In this document: positions 22,091-34,559 of the stretch, in pieces | Numbering within the stretch: position 1 is the stretch's first letter | Layout of the letters: each line of letters opens with the position of its first letter | Assembly: GCA_963995525.1 (NCBI GenBank) | Contig: OZ023205.1 | Span: forward strand, 59,350,000-59,413,999 | Length of the DNA: 64,000 bases | Source of the DNA: Escarpia spicata | Lineage: Eukaryota > Annelida > Polychaeta > Sabellida > Siboglinidae | Reading direction: 5' to 3' | Notes under the pieces: generated by a model | The model's database searches: none | What the model was told of the DNA's origin: nothing | The model's input: only the letters and a program-made list of their open reading frames with translations | Translations under genes and position numbers: made by a program

Positions 22091-22914
22091 GGTGAAGAGC
22101 TATCTATCAGTCTGTCAGTCAGTCAGTCAGTCAGTCACTCAGTCTGTCTGTCTGTATATCTATTTATTATTATTATTTTACAGTGATGATCCCGCTTGCT
22201 CTCGACATGTAGGGGAACACTACATGCATTGTGACAATCAATCCGCGTGACAACCAACCTCGGGTTCCCCTATATATTCAATACAAACATTACAATTGTA
22301 TGGTAATATGTATTATTGTGAAAAAATAATTGTATTTGATCAAATATACTTGACCCTAAGCCTAATAAACATGCTGTGAGTTAAAGAAAATTGACCGTCT
22401 CGTTGCGGTTCATTTGGAACGGTGACGTCACATATTGACTTGCTGATAACGCGGCAAAATATGCGTAACCGAGGAAAGCCGGTTGGAGTATAATATGGAA
22501 TGATTAATTGATGGAAGTATAATTAAAGGGATGCTGTTCGTTCGTTTTTATTGTAAAATCATGTTACACGTCCAGAATAAACTATATCTATTATAGCATA
22601 TTGACCTTCCAAATGTCTTTTAATTAACCCTTTTTTAATCTAAGTGTTTTTTAAGGAATCGATTTGCTTATATATGTGGCTGCGCCGCTTTCAAAGGCGT
22701 GACCGTGCCACATATACTTTGTTATTTAAAACAAATAGCACAATGGTGCTCTTTCTTTGTGCGGAGTACGTATCTTCGAAACTATTCGATATCGTTATGG
22801 TTATCCAAGATAACAATTAAATGCTACTTATTATACGCGTAATGGCTATGTAGCAATCGCTGTATTTCCCCACATACATTCACGCATACAAATCTTTCGC
22901 AGGCCGTTATGTAG

Positions 22915-22915
<1 letters not shown>
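22091..22915. other. No recognised gene; short GTCA/GTCT run
   Basis: A short tetranucleotide run (tcagtcagtcagtc, 22108-22155) is the only feature seen. Confidence 0.5.
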
Positions 22916-22916
<1 letters not shown>

Positions 22917-23004
<88 letters not shown>

Positions 23005-23007
23005 ACG
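22917..23007. repeat. (AC)n microsatellite
   Basis: Perfect CA dinucleotide run of about 80 bp. Confidence 0.97.
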
Positions 23008-23390
23008 CAAACGTTTAACTTTATTCGGGCTCGCAAAGACGATAGTAAACACACGTGCACGACAGAACGCCAATACTAGTTCCATCGATAATAGACGAGA
23101 TGATCTATGCCTATGGTTAGTCTTCAAAGAGACAACGAATGAAATCACACATGCACTTTGCAGATAGCATATCTTCCACTAGTTAGAGCAATACATTATA
23201 GCACTGTAAGGAAGGACAAGACATAATAAGAAAATACGTATATTGCTACCAGTGAGACGTTCAGCAGAAATCACATCCTTTATTCGCTTAGTGTGTTTGA
23301 ACTAATTTTAACGTGTGATAGATAATGCAAATAAACCCATCAATGCGAAACTCGGGTTTGAGCCTCAACAAACGGACCACGAACACGAAC

Positions 23391-23445
23391 CTCCTATGCC
23401 AGTTCTCCTCGACGTCTAAGTCCTTGAAGAGAACTGGCATAGGAG
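23391..23445. repeat. 17-bp perfect inverted repeat at the PLE 5' edge
   Basis: CTCCTATGCCAGTTCTC (23391-23407) and its exact reverse complement (23429-23445) with a 21-bp spacer. The right arm is part of the pseudo-LTR, so the left arm is an inverted scrap of terminal repeat, an arrangement known for PLE insertions. Confidence 0.9.
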
Positions 23446-23615
23446 AAAGATCAATGAGGCGATTAACATCTACAGGGGAAAGCCTTCACTGAACATAGAT
23501 GTCGGCTAGGAGCTCCCGCCAGTCATGCTCCATGACCGTAAATTCAATCTGCTGAAGAAGGCCGTGAGATGCGGCCGAAATTATACAGAAAAAAAAAGTT
23601 TCTTGAGAGGTAAAT
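23429..23615 (+). repeat. PLE pseudo-LTR, 5' copy
   Basis: Matches 25742-25955 over most of its length (gagaactggcata…gagctcccgccagtcatgct…gcggccgaaattatacag…aagtttcttga). It lacks about 30 bp present in the 3' copy (cagcttgtgttacatgaaag…). It contains a hammerhead-like motif at 23552-23580. Confidence 0.85.
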
Positions 23616-23624
23616 ATACCGAAT

Positions 23625-23990
23625 ATGAATAGCCAAGAAACCGGATTAGCACTACATTCAAGGATCATTCGACAACATGAACGAGAAGTTGTAAAAACGC
23701 TACGGGGGCTGGAGATAGTGACTATGAAGGTAGCTTGCTGGAAAAACCACCGCTATTTCAATACACGCTGTCTCCATGACAACGTAATTCCAAATGCAAA
23801 GAGCCTACAGCTAAAATCGACGGTGAAGAAAATAAAAGCGTCAATTATCCTGAGAAAAGCTGAGAAGAAGCTGTTAAACATCAGAATATCTCGGTGCCAT
23901 TTCACGGTCAATAAATTACTACACGAAAAGGAGTCATTAGAAACGAAACTAACAGAAACGGAAAAAGGAGGAAGAGACAGAGTTCATTGA
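23625..23990 (+). pseudogene. PLE N-terminal ORF remnant
   Basis: 121 codons, rich in Lys and Arg (KTLRGLEIVTMKVACWKNHR…). The position before the RT fits the N-terminal extension of PLE proteins. It ends at a stop before the RT region. Confidence 0.6.
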
Positions 23991-24249
23991 GCATGCGCAC
24001 GACACCACTTTCCGTGAAACGCGGGAAAGGCAACAACGGAAGTATGATTAACTGTTACGAAAACAAAAACAAGTTGGCCATAGTGCGGACAGTCTGCAAC
24101 GCGATGACCGGGATAACATCACAGAGAGGTGAGTCATTAATCTGGCTATACAGTTAGACAGGGGCGAAGTCAGTCTGTTTAAGAAAGGGTTAAATGTTGG
24201 GGTTACCCCACAAAGCCTCCCCATTGACGATCTGATCACGGCAGCAGAA

Positions 24250-25355
24250 ATGGCATGTAAGAACATCAACAAGAAACACAGGGCCGACGAGTTGAGAAGT
24301 GATGTAGCCAAAGCCGTGACTGAGGAAACATACCTAATATATCACTGGAAGAGAGGAAAGCACTTCAAAACGAGGAGGGACAGGACTATCAAGATTCTAC
24401 CTGCAGACAAGCCTCACAAGGGTAGGGCAACAGTGATTATGAAGGCCACACAATACGATGCAAAGATAACAGGTCTATTAGCAGATGTGATCACTACCAC
24501 CTATGTGCAACTGAAAAGGGATCTCACTAGAGTGTACAGAAGTAAACTAGAAAGAGTGGAAAAGGACAAAGACTATATCGGATGCTCTATACCATAGGAT
24601 CTACTCTACACCAGAAGCAGTGCCAAAATGCTATGGATTGCCTAAGATCCACAAGGACAACGTGCCAGTAAGACCCACCAGTATGACCCTTAGTATAGGC
24701 AGTTTAACGTACAAGACAGCAAAGTACTTAGCCAACATTCTGAGCCCATTGGTTGGGGAAACTGAACATGTTGTGAAAAGCAGGGCACAATTTGTAAAGA
24801 AAATAGAAGAGTTGGAAATTCCACTAGGGAAGAAAATGGTATCATTCGATGTGACAGCCCTATTCACTAGTATTCCAGTGACAGAGGCAGTATCAGTGAT
24901 CAAGGACCGACTAAACCAGGACACAATACTGAAAGACATGTGAACTATCAGTAGACCAGATCACCACACTGTTAGAAAAAAAATTAAACACTACATATTT
25001 AAGTTATAATGGAGTTTTCTACAAGCAGAAGAAGGGAGCGGCCATGGGTTCACCGGCGTCCCCGATAGTAGCGAACATGTACATAGACCACTTTGAAGAA
25101 AGAGCCATCAGGGAAACACCTCACCCTCCAGACATCTGGTTGAGATACGTGGATGACACATTGACAGTGCTCCAAGGAAGTGAAGTAGGACAATTCACAC
25201 ACCATCTGAACCCAATGAACAATAACATCAAGTTCACAGTAGAACCGGAACATGACAACACGCTAGACACATGTATATGTATATGTCTGAAGGACGATGG
25301 ATCAACCAATGTTAAGGTGTATCGGAAGGCACATCAAGAAAGTTCTGAAAAATGA
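24250..25355 (+). pseudogene. PLE reverse transcriptase, broken
   Basis: Three frames cover the RT: 24250-24597 (TIKILPADKPHKGRATVI, entering the fingers), 24620-24943 (CYGLPKIHKDNVPVRPT, then KKMVSFDVTALFTSIPV, the first catalytic Asp in FDVTALFT), and 25044-25355 (MGSPASPIVANMY, then RYVDDTLTVLQ, the catalytic YVDD box). Stops at about 24,597 and 24,943 and frameshifts between them break the chain. The order and motifs match PLE RTs. Confidence 0.88.
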
Positions 25356-25473
25356 ACGGTTACAAACCTTGGATGTCCAACACCACACAACCAAGGAGAA
25401 ATAAGGAGAATATCAACACCAAAGAAACCAACATGCCATATGTCTGCCCTATATTAGTCAACTGTCTGAACAA

Positions 25474-25869
25474 TTGGCAAGGTTTGTCAAGTCCTACGAC
25501 ATATCAGTGGACCACAAACCTATCAGCACCCTGAGGTCCCTGCTGGTACACCCAAAAAACACAACAGACAAGGCAGTAAAGTGTGGGGTGGTATATGACA
25601 TCCAATGCCCAGAGTGCGACCAAAACTACATAGGAGAAACAGCGAGGGCACTCGGCACACGATTTAAAGAACATCTATCGTGTCGCCAACCCTTATCAGA
25701 CCGCCAGTGTTCGATGAGAGATAAAAAAAAAATTAGACCTCGAGGAGAACTGGCATACGAGAAAGATCAAGGAGGCAGAGGGAAGTCTTCATTGAACATA
25801 TATGTCGGCCAGGAGCTCCCGCCAGTCATGCTCCAGCTTGTGTTACATGAAAGAGATCATGTGACATGA
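25474..25869 (+). pseudogene. PLE GIY-YIG endonuclease domain
   Basis: The 131-codon ORF includes CGVVYDIQCPECDQNYIGET, then ARALGTRFKEHL. The GVVY…YIGET…R..EH pattern is the GIY-YIG nuclease core (GIY as VVY, YIG intact, conserved Arg and His region) with a CxxC-type pair before it as in PLEs. The frame runs into the 3' pseudo-LTR. It is separated from the RT by stops. Confidence 0.88.
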
Positions 25870-25955
25870 CCGTAAATTAAATCTGCTGAAGACGGCCGCG
25901 AGTTGCGGCCGAAATTATACAGAGAAAAAAAAGTTTCTTGATAGGTAAATATATA
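25742..25955 (+). repeat. PLE pseudo-LTR, 3' copy
   Basis: Direct repeat of the 5' copy. It overlaps the end of the GIY-YIG ORF and contains a GC-rich perfect hairpin (ggccgc…gcggcc) between CTGAAGA and GAAA at 25886-25914. Confidence 0.85.
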
Positions 25956-26239
25956 CCCAATAGTAAATAAACCATTTATAACAAATAGTCAGATTTTATT
26001 AGGTACAATCCTTATAGCTTTCGGGAGAATGTTTTTAAAAAATATTTGAAAAATAAAGTAAATCAGGATATAAGACGTTATCAAAACTAGGAGGTCTCTT
26101 TCTAAACGAGTAGACCTGGCACAATGGAGTCGCTCCGGTGTGCTCACAAGTCATCATGCAATGAGGCTCGAGGCTCCCCGGAGTGACGGCTAGTTTTCCA
26201 TCGGCAGGACTTCGTCAGTAGCTCAAAATAATGAAAATT

Positions 26240-26625
26240 TGTTTCTCAAATTAAATTTGGTAACTAAGTACTGTGAACTTGATGTTTGGTTGAACGATTT
26301 TTTTCAGAGACATATTGTTAACTCGATATTTGTTTTAAATCATTTTTATTATTTCAATTATATTTTTCGAATTATTGTTAATTTAATATTTGGTTTAGCT
26401 CTTATTAATTATTTCAATTCAGTTTCTTTGTGAGTCTAATTCCATATTTGGTTTAACGATTTTTCATGCTACCATCAATACGCGTCAAAGGGCAGACAAA
26501 AGCCTCAATTGGGGCGGACACACACGTCAAAGGAATACCCACGCGTCGAGGGGTAAACAAATGCGTCAAGGTGGAAACACGCATCAAGGGGCATATACAC
26601 TCGTCAAGGAGCAGAGATGGCTTTA
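26240..26625. repeat. Two degenerate tandem repeats
   Basis: 26240-26465 holds AT-rich units of about 70-80 bp built around 'atatttggttta…ttattatttcaatt'. 26475-26625 holds about five units of 25-27 bp around 'cgtcaaggggcaaacacacg'. Both are diverged. Confidence 0.6.
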
Positions 26626-27199
26626 TATATTCATTTTTTTAATGTATTTTTACTACTACAAACACAATCTTACTGCTGTAGTTGTACAGTTTGTGAATTT
26701 AGCGCATCAGTGGTGTGCAGATTGCAATGACAGTTCAATCACCAGTAACAATAATCATTGCGGAACTGTTGCTAATTTCACCATCTGCGTTCAGTTTTTC
26801 AATTACTTGTTATCTCCTATTATTGACGCATGTAAACAATTTGTAGTTGGGTTTCTGTTGAATAAGACAAACATGATTTTGATCTTGGCACTGGGTGTCT
26901 TTCTGTACGGTAGGCACTGCGTCTAGTCTGGTATTACATATGGTAATGCTAATGTGCATATCCTATCTATTGATATCATACAGCATTACTTACGCCTGTC
27001 CCTGTGTATACAACCTGGTAGTTAGTCGTAGTAAGGCTGTTAAACTTTGTTTCAACATAGTAGGTACCTACTACGTATTTGTCGAGATTGCGGTTTTTCT
27101 CGGAATGTTGACAAACTCACCCATTTGAAAGACTCCATAACATGGCTAGACTCCCTCCCCTCCGAAGGTGTATAACAATCCATAACTACCCACGGACCC

Positions 27200-27760
27200 A
27201 CGCTATGCAAGGACATCAAACTTCTAAGTCACCTCGTGAAGCTGTTAGAGATGATATTGGATGGGAGGATTCGAAAGAGGGTAAAGCAAGAATTGGGTGA
27301 AAAACAACAGGGATTAAGAAAGGGCAGAGGCACGACTGATGGGATGTTTGCAATGAGACAGCTGGTAGAGAAGAGGTTGGAGATGTAAATGGCAGTGGAA
27401 TTTGTGGACCTGGATAAGGCATATGACACTGTCTCAAGAGAGATGATGACGGCAACAATGAGATGGATCAAGCAAGTGGAAGGCTTTGTGTGTCTTGGAT
27501 GAATGGTTACGGAAGATAGGTATACAGAGGTAGAGATGCGACGTCGAGTACAAGCAAGAGCGAATGCTTCGAGAAAGGTAGCGGGAGTCACGATGGACAA
27601 AACAATTTCGAATAAGCTGAAAGGGAAAGTCCTGAAAGCATGTATTATACCGGCAAGCGTACGTTGCCTGGAGACAATGGCGCTGACAGAATAATAACAA
27701 CAGAAGTTTCAAGTGTTTTTCTTCTTCCGTATACTACGTAACGTCATCATGTTGAGGGTT
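27200..27760 (+). mobile_element. LINE reverse transcriptase remnant with internal deletion
   Basis: 27225-27470 reads KLLEMILDGRIRKRVKQELG, then EKQQGLRKGRGTTDGMFAMR, QLVEKRLEM, stop, then AVEFVDLDKAYDTVSREMM: RT motifs with the catalytic Asp in FVDLDKAYD. After a deletion of the palm, 27503-27694 gives RRRVQARANASRKVAGVTMD and KLKGKVLKACIIPASVRCLE, a normal post-RT region of such elements. Several stops; inactive. Confidence 0.82.
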
Positions 27761-27899
27761 ATAAGTTTGTGAGAACAACTGAAATATGGAGAGGGGGCTG
27801 CTGACAGGAAGTTATGGAGAGAAAGAACAGAATGAGTGTTTCGACAACACTATACCTGACCCTCACCCCTGTAGAGGGAACAAGGAGGAAGAGCATAAC

Positions 27900-29180
27900 T
27901 ACCCTGCAGTGTAGGCCCGCTTCTATTCATAGCACTGGTGTGTAGTGATTCGGAAAAGTGGGCGTAGAATCGATTGGATGGTCACGACTTCGACTTTATA
28001 ATTACGACTTCAACTACAAAGATTTTTACTATACGTCGACCTCAACTATGCAACTTCGTTTTCGATTACCAAATGGCCGGTTTTTATGAACTGTCCGATG
28101 GATGGCCGTCAATAGAAGTGTAGATTAACGGGTTTGCGTGGAGGGAAACCGCATGGCAACATGACATGCAGACGGACATGTGTTGACGGTCTAGACAAGC
28201 AGCCCAAATCCGTTGCCGTGACGTGCAAACGTATACGGATGTAGCATCGCCTGGATGGCCTCGTTTTTAGCTACATCTACATGACCACGATATTCGATTC
28301 ATGGTCTGACCCTATACAGATGGTGGGAAACATGCACTTTCAAACCCCAACCATTTCAGACATCGCCTAATGACTTTCGTGTCTATACACACGAATCAAA
28401 CACGTCAACGGGAAATGCATATAAGATTGTGGCATCGTTAGTCCACGAAGGTGATCGCAATGAAGACGAATGAAGAAGAATGGTTTTATTTGACCGATCA
28501 AATAATATGCAACAATAAAATAATTATGTCAAAGAAATCACAATTTTACATGATATAGACAATTAGTATAATGAACAAACAGGAAATCAGGCTCTTCTAA
28601 GATTGCTTTCAAAGTCGCTATCGAGGAACCACCTTTCCATGTGAAATTAAGTTAAATAAGTTGGTCAAACAAATTACATTCTTCTACAGAAGAAAACAAA
28701 GAATTTATTAAATTTAAACGTACCTTGCGTACGTTTGGTCTGCAGATGTTCCTATAACATGCGCCGGCGCGCGTCAGTGTCAGATATGCCAACCATTACG
28801 ATTTGCGCGTAATCATTACGATATTGTGCCCCCCTCACCCCATTACGCAGTTACGATGCGTAGATCAATCATTACGCTCCCCGTGCTTTTCGGTAAAAAA
28901 AATGTGTAAGTCTAATTTTGCCCGTAACTACGGTATAGGGCCTGTAAGTCTCGTGCTTCGTTTTCGATCTGGAGTCATCTGGCGACATCGATCTATTTAC
29001 GCTGGTTTAAATAATGGGAATATGTTTTGTTTTTGGTTGTAATCATCAGAGTTTTTCCAAATCTTGTTCTTTTTTCCGGTTTCCGACAGATGATCACAAG
29101 TTGAAGCAGTGGGGAAAACGTTTGCCGGTAAGAATGTTCGTGGTAATCATGCACCTTAATAACATTGTTATGACGATTTG
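27900..29180. other. No recognised feature
   Basis: Unique-looking sequence with short ORFs only. Confidence 0.5.
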
Positions 29181-29187
29181 ACGATCC

Positions 29188-29515
29188 ATGGACCATAGTG
29201 GCGACTTTGACTCTATTGACAATGACAACAATGCATTATTTCGCCCAGTACGACATGTTATTGAACTCACACTCACACATGTCGGCCACTGGGGTCGAAG
29301 AACATCAGTGGCTTCAGTCATCCGTCTCCAGATCACTCTGTCTGCCATTGCCGTATTCCTTCGTCTCTAGACCCACATCTTCCTTTAAGCAGTCGATGTA
29401 AGTTGCTGCTGGTCTTCCTGCCTTGGTTCTTCCATGTGTCGGTTGCCACAAGATGGTCTTAGATGCCATTTCGTCCTTATGTCTGCAGCAGTGTCCGGCA
29501 AATCTCAATCGTCTT
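29188..29515 (-). mobile_element. LINE ORF2 C-terminal fragment
   Basis: The minus strand from 29515 encodes RLRFAGHCCRHKDEMASKTI, then LWQPTHGRTKAGRPAATYID, CLKEDVGLETKE, then in a shifted frame MADRVIWRRMTEA. The RFAGH…GRPxxTYID…L..DR..W pattern is the usual LINE C-terminus. One frameshift. Confidence 0.82.
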
Positions 29516-29785
29516 CTTCTTATTTTATATATTTATTTTATTGAACTAATGCATATTTTTGGGTGATTGTGTGTATCGCGCGATCATTGTTTGGTGTCGT
29601 GTTTCGGCAGTGTAATCTGATGCAAACACGGCATGGCGTCTTCAGAAAAAGGACGTTCACAGGCCCTACACTCAAGTCAAAAGGATTAAAACAGTGGACC
29701 AAAGGTTCAAGAAAGAATACATTGTCAAATACCTCGTGTTGATCTCACGAGTTAGTAGTTGCCATGCATTTTGCACATTTAATAT

Positions 29786-30115
29786 AGTGGCTGGAGCATT
29801 GTGGGCACCTACAGTGGCTGTCTAATATCTGCCACTTAGTGGCTGGAACATTGTGGGCACCTACAGCTAGTGGCTGTCCAACTCTTCTACTTAGTGGCTG
29901 GAACATTGTGGGCACCTTCAGTGGCTGTCCAACATCTTCCGCTTAGTGGCTGGAGCATTGTGGGCACCTACAGTGGCTGTCCAACATCTTCCACTTAGTG
30001 GCTGGAGCATTGTGGGCACCTACAGTGGCTGTCCAACATCTTCCACTTAGTGGCTGGAGCATTGTGGGCACCTACAGTGGCTGTCCAACATCTTCCACTT
30101 GATAGTGGCTGGAAT
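29786..30115. repeat. 52-bp minisatellite, about 6.5 copies
   Basis: Unit agtggctggagcattgtggg, cacctacagtggctgtccaa, catcttccactt. The central three copies are identical by eye; the outer ones are diverged, as expected from expansion at the centre. Confidence 0.92.
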
Positions 30116-30260
30116 ATAATGGGCAACTACATAAACAAGAGAAAACACCGCTGCATACCCTATCATGCCGTCGGTGTTTACCATGACTGTCTTCAGCTTT
30201 CGTGATAATGGCAAACCCGCGAGATCATTACTCTGACTTATGGTTGCAAATTGACGTCTC

Positions 30261-30826
<566 letters not shown>

Positions 30827-31133
30827 TATTGTTGCTAACTCTCATTTACTAAACTTGAAAACTTTCGAATACGTCAGACCGACACACACTAGCTCCGACT
30901 ACAATGGATGTAGTAGAAAGTTTTCAAATTTATGTGATTATGACGTCACGCCGGCTTCGAGTACGTCTCGGTCGGTGTCGGTTGGTGTCATAGTGGAGGC
31001 ACTGGAGTAGAGGGAATCTGGTCTCGACTTGTCTGCTCTGGTCGAGTCCGGCAAAAAGTGCTCGTGTAACCTATTTCTTTGCGAATGTAAAGTTGCGCTT
31101 CATCTCCTTAAAGCTTTACCGTAGCTACAAAAT

Positions 31134-31585
31134 GGGGTAAGGCCACATTAGAGTTTACATAGGATGCCATTATATCGTGTCCTTCATTTCCTGCCAAAAA
31201 AATTTGAACGAATTTCTTAGAAATCTCACTGCATATTTAACCTCCATTGACACAAGTGCTATGGAAAATTCGTGAAATTCTCGTGCCTCTTTTTTTCGGA
31301 AAAATCCACCCAAACCCGATACCCCTCAATTTCGCCCCAATCTGGTGAGGGATTTTGAAATATTGGTGCATTCTGCAAAATAGCCACCGTGCTAATACGC
31401 GAACGACTAGCGCATATTTACCTACCTCGTGAGAGATCTAACGCAGTAGTTCATCCAGTATTCACTGGACCAACACGTCCCATGTAAAAGTGCTCGAAAA
31501 ATCCACTCATCACACCAAACTACCTTTTTCAAGGGCATTCTTTAACTGGGTAAAGGCGGACGAATCAATAATGTGGTCTTACCCC
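31134..31585. mobile_element. 452-bp non-autonomous DNA transposon (TIR element)
   Basis: The 5' end GGGGTAAGGCCACATTA and 3' end TAATGTGGTCTTACCCC are inverted repeats matching at 16 of 17 positions. A 4-bp direct repeat AAAT flanks both ends (31130-31133 and 31586-31589). No ORF. A second, end-damaged copy lies at about 33330-33775 in the same orientation. Superfamily not assigned. Confidence 0.75.
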
Positions 31586-31589
31586 AAAT

Positions 31590-32130
31590 AAATGTCCTGA
31601 ATGTTGCAACTCGTCACGAAAATTAGATTTAAATCAAGCAATACGACTAGATTAACCACAAAGAGACAATTGCATTGTCTCAATGATAATTAAAATATAC
31701 GTCATCAAACTGTGCACACCTCCAAGCTAAACATATCCTTGAGTTTGGTTTAAACAGGTTTATTTGGTACCTTATACCACATACGACGTTTGCCTGATAT
31801 GAATGGTTATAAGCACAACACACAGTCCACTATAGTATCTTACCGATATGGGAGTATAATATATAGAATATTAACGAAATACATTTTTTTTAATGTATTT
31901 TTTTTTTAAATACACAAAATCATTATTTTAAACATCATTTTATTGGGCATGCTCGTTGCAGATCCTCAAGGATTGTGTATAACGTAATACCCACAAATTA
32001 TGCTAAATAACCACATGCAATCATGAACTGTGTGTCACGTACGTATGACACCAGTAGGTGTGAAGAGCACAAGCCAGGCATTTCAACAATATTCACAATA
32101 TTGAAAGGCACAGAGGCGTCTTTTGATGGT
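31590..32130. other. No recognised feature
   Basis: AT-rich unique sequence. Confidence 0.5.
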
Positions 32131-32133
32131 AAC

Positions 32134-32172
32134 TTTTAGCGCTTTATCTATATTGTAGATAAAGCGCTAAAA
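32134..32172. repeat. Perfect 17-bp hairpin
   Basis: TTTTAGCGCTTTATCTA, a 5-base loop TATTG, then the exact reverse complement. Could be the core of a small foldback element or a cruciform; it is not followed by a T-run and I do not call it a terminator. Confidence 0.85.
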
Positions 32173-32179
32173 TGCTGGA

Positions 32180-33325
32180 CATACATTGAGGTACATACAT
32201 AGTACATGATGGAACCAAAAATAGCACATGATGAAACCAAAAATTAGATGCACAGTAGAACGTATATCTTGCGTCACACAAATTATCAACCAACTCCCCT
32301 GACAATAATCCGAGTTTTACACAGGTGCACATCTTTGTTTGATACAGTGCTCAAACATGCAGCGCCACACGTCAATTAATTAGTCACTGTTTATTTCGCT
32401 GATGTACCCACGTTATTGGAAACGAGATACTGCTGACAAAATAGTTAATTTCAGAAAGAAACAAACGTTTTACAGGGACATCCAAGACACGTGGTAAAGA
32501 TTGTAGACAGTTGAGGCACCCAGTATAAGTGCAAGTACATCAACGCGTTCATTGCTCTAATAATGTTTTATTCAAGCATCACCAAATTCTTACAAGGATA
32601 CTAACAAACATTTTCCATGTAGAATATGCGGATATAACATACAAAATATCACTGATAAAAGCAGCTTCTTATTAAAATAGTTGACTACGATTAGTTTAAG
32701 CTGTCTTGTATTGTGCAAACTTCGGTATAATTCGGTTATATTACAGCTGAAAAGTGCATGACCGTTGATAATTTTTTAGTTTCACTAAAATTAAGGCTGC
32801 GTTGGGGGTGGAATTAAAATGTCCCCTGCTTGTCCATTATTGCTTATTGTGCGATCCAAGCATGATATCTACAAGTGACATATAATTAGGAAGGACGAGT
32901 TGGAACAGGAGAAACACTCATGTTAGTATCGGGGTTCAGAAACACGCACTTATAGATGTCGCTTGCACAAAATATAAATGATGTAACGTAGGCGAAGTTC
33001 ATCGTACTGGAAATATGTCAATATTGTCGCACATGATGCAGATCTAAAAGAAATTCCAGGCTCTGACACAGATACACTTACGACACAAGCTTTCAGGGTA
33101 TCCAATTTCTTAGAACACGCGTGGAATGTAGTTTGTAACCTTCGCACCACCTAAACTATCACTTTATTTTTCATGTATATCACCTAATAACTGGCTTATT
33201 AATGACATTTAAAAGCTATGTTTTATGTAATACTAACAGTATATAATAGCTGCACGGTCTTCTGATCTACATCAGCTTCCTAATGCAGCCAAAAAATATA
33301 ATCCGTCGCTCAAAGCACATTGTTA
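32180..33325. other. No recognised feature
   Basis: Short ORFs without support. Confidence 0.5.
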
Positions 33326-33329
33326 TAAA

Positions 33330-33775
33330 ACGGGCTGTAGATTTTACATAGGCGGCCATTGTAAAGTTTCCTTCATTTCCTGCCAAATTTGTTTACACAT
33401 TTTCGTGAAAATTTCACAGCATATTTAACCTCCATTGACACAAGTGCTGTGGAAAATTCGTGAAATTATCATACCTCTTTGTCAGAAAAATACACCACAA
33501 CCCGATATCCCTCAATTTCGCCCCAATCTGGTGACGGATTATGAAATGTTGGTGCGTTTTGCAAAATAGCCACCGTGCGAATACGCGGGTGACTAGCGTA
33601 TATTTATTCCTACATCGTGAGAGACCTAACGCAGTAGTACATTCAATATTCACTGGACCAACACGTCCCATATAAAAGTGCTCGAACAAAATCCACACAT
33701 CACACCAAAACGGTAAGTTCAAGAGCACCCTTTAACTGGGTAATGGCGGACGAATCCTTAATGTGGTCTTACCCC
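33330..33775. mobile_element. Second copy of the GGGGTAAG TIR element (5' end damaged)
   Basis: Aligns with 31165-31585 throughout (for example cctccattgacacaagtgct, ctcaatttcgccccaatctg, ttcactggaccaacacgtcc). The 3' TIR is intact, the 5' TIR is not recognisable. Divergence is perhaps 10-15% by eye. Confidence 0.75.
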
Positions 33776-33868
33776 ATATGCGCATTAAATTACTCGGGCG
33801 GCATGGTATCTGCATGTGGTCTTACCCCATATGCGCATTAAATACTCGGGCGGCATGGTATCTGCATA
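33762..33868. repeat. 53-bp tandem duplication spanning the TIR and its flank
   Basis: The element's last 14 bases (tgtggtcttacccc) plus 39 bp of flanking DNA (atatgcgcattaaa…ggcatggtatctgca) are present twice in tandem, differing by one T. Confidence 0.9.
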
Positions 33869-34224
33869 TAATTTTTTCTTGCATACAGTTCTCACTTAAG
33901 CAACTTTGTTCCATTTTTGTATCGCAACGAAACATTTGGACCAGAGTTTCAACGAAATATTATAGGCTTCAGCCATTTTGTAAGCTTGACGGACCTGGTT
34001 GTTAGACACTATGTCACGTGATGGAGCCCTCGACGTAATCCGGCATGAGTCGCATGACGTGACGATACAGCTAGACCATCTGACGCATACGATGCCCATG
34101 TTGTCTTGCTTGTGCGTTGTGAGTCCTCCTGCCGCCCGAATGCTCCCTTCTGGCGGCTGAGCCGCGGCCCCTGTTGACTGCTTGCTTCTGTCGATCCCAC
34201 TGCTCGGCCCTGGCCACCTGTTTA

Positions 34225-34450
34225 GCACAATAACTTGAAAGAAACAAGTCTGGACACTTGCTTAATACGATAACTTGAAATAGTCGAGTATGGACACATG
34301 CTTAGGACAATGACGTGAAATAGTCCAGTGTGAACACGTGTTAAAACAATAACTTGAAAGAGTCGACCGTTGACACAAATTTAACACGCTAAGTTGAAGT
34401 AGTCAATTCTGGGCACATATTTAACACAACAACTTGAAACAATCAAGAAT
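34225..34450. repeat. Degenerate 43-45-bp tandem repeat, about 5 copies
   Basis: Units around 'aacacaataacttgaaa' and 'agtcgagtatggacacatg'. Followed at 34470-34545 by a short segment with inverted ends (gcggccatccctctta…gaaggggtggccgctcaa), possibly another MITE scrap. Confidence 0.65.
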
Positions 34451-34559
34451 GATACACGAAGAAAGCGGCCATCCCTCTTATATACGGCCAAACTACCTTT
34501 GCAGAAGGGGTGGCCGCTCAAGAGGGGGACTTCAGCGCAGTATAAAATCCTTAGGACTA

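Larger units (their letters stand above)
23391..25955 (+). mobile_element. Penelope-like element (PLE), decayed, with direct terminal repeats
   Basis: In order: a 17-bp perfect inverted repeat at the 5' edge; a pseudo-LTR (about 23429-23615); N-terminal ORF remnant; reverse transcriptase; GIY-YIG endonuclease; and a second pseudo-LTR copy (about 25742-25955). PLEs characteristically encode one protein with RT followed by GIY-YIG and carry such repeats. Frameshifts and stops split the ORF into at least five pieces, so it is inactive. Confidence 0.88.

Noticed and set aside
32134..32172. Hairpin as a transcription terminator
   Set aside because: Animal sequence, no T-run after the stem, and no gene ending there.
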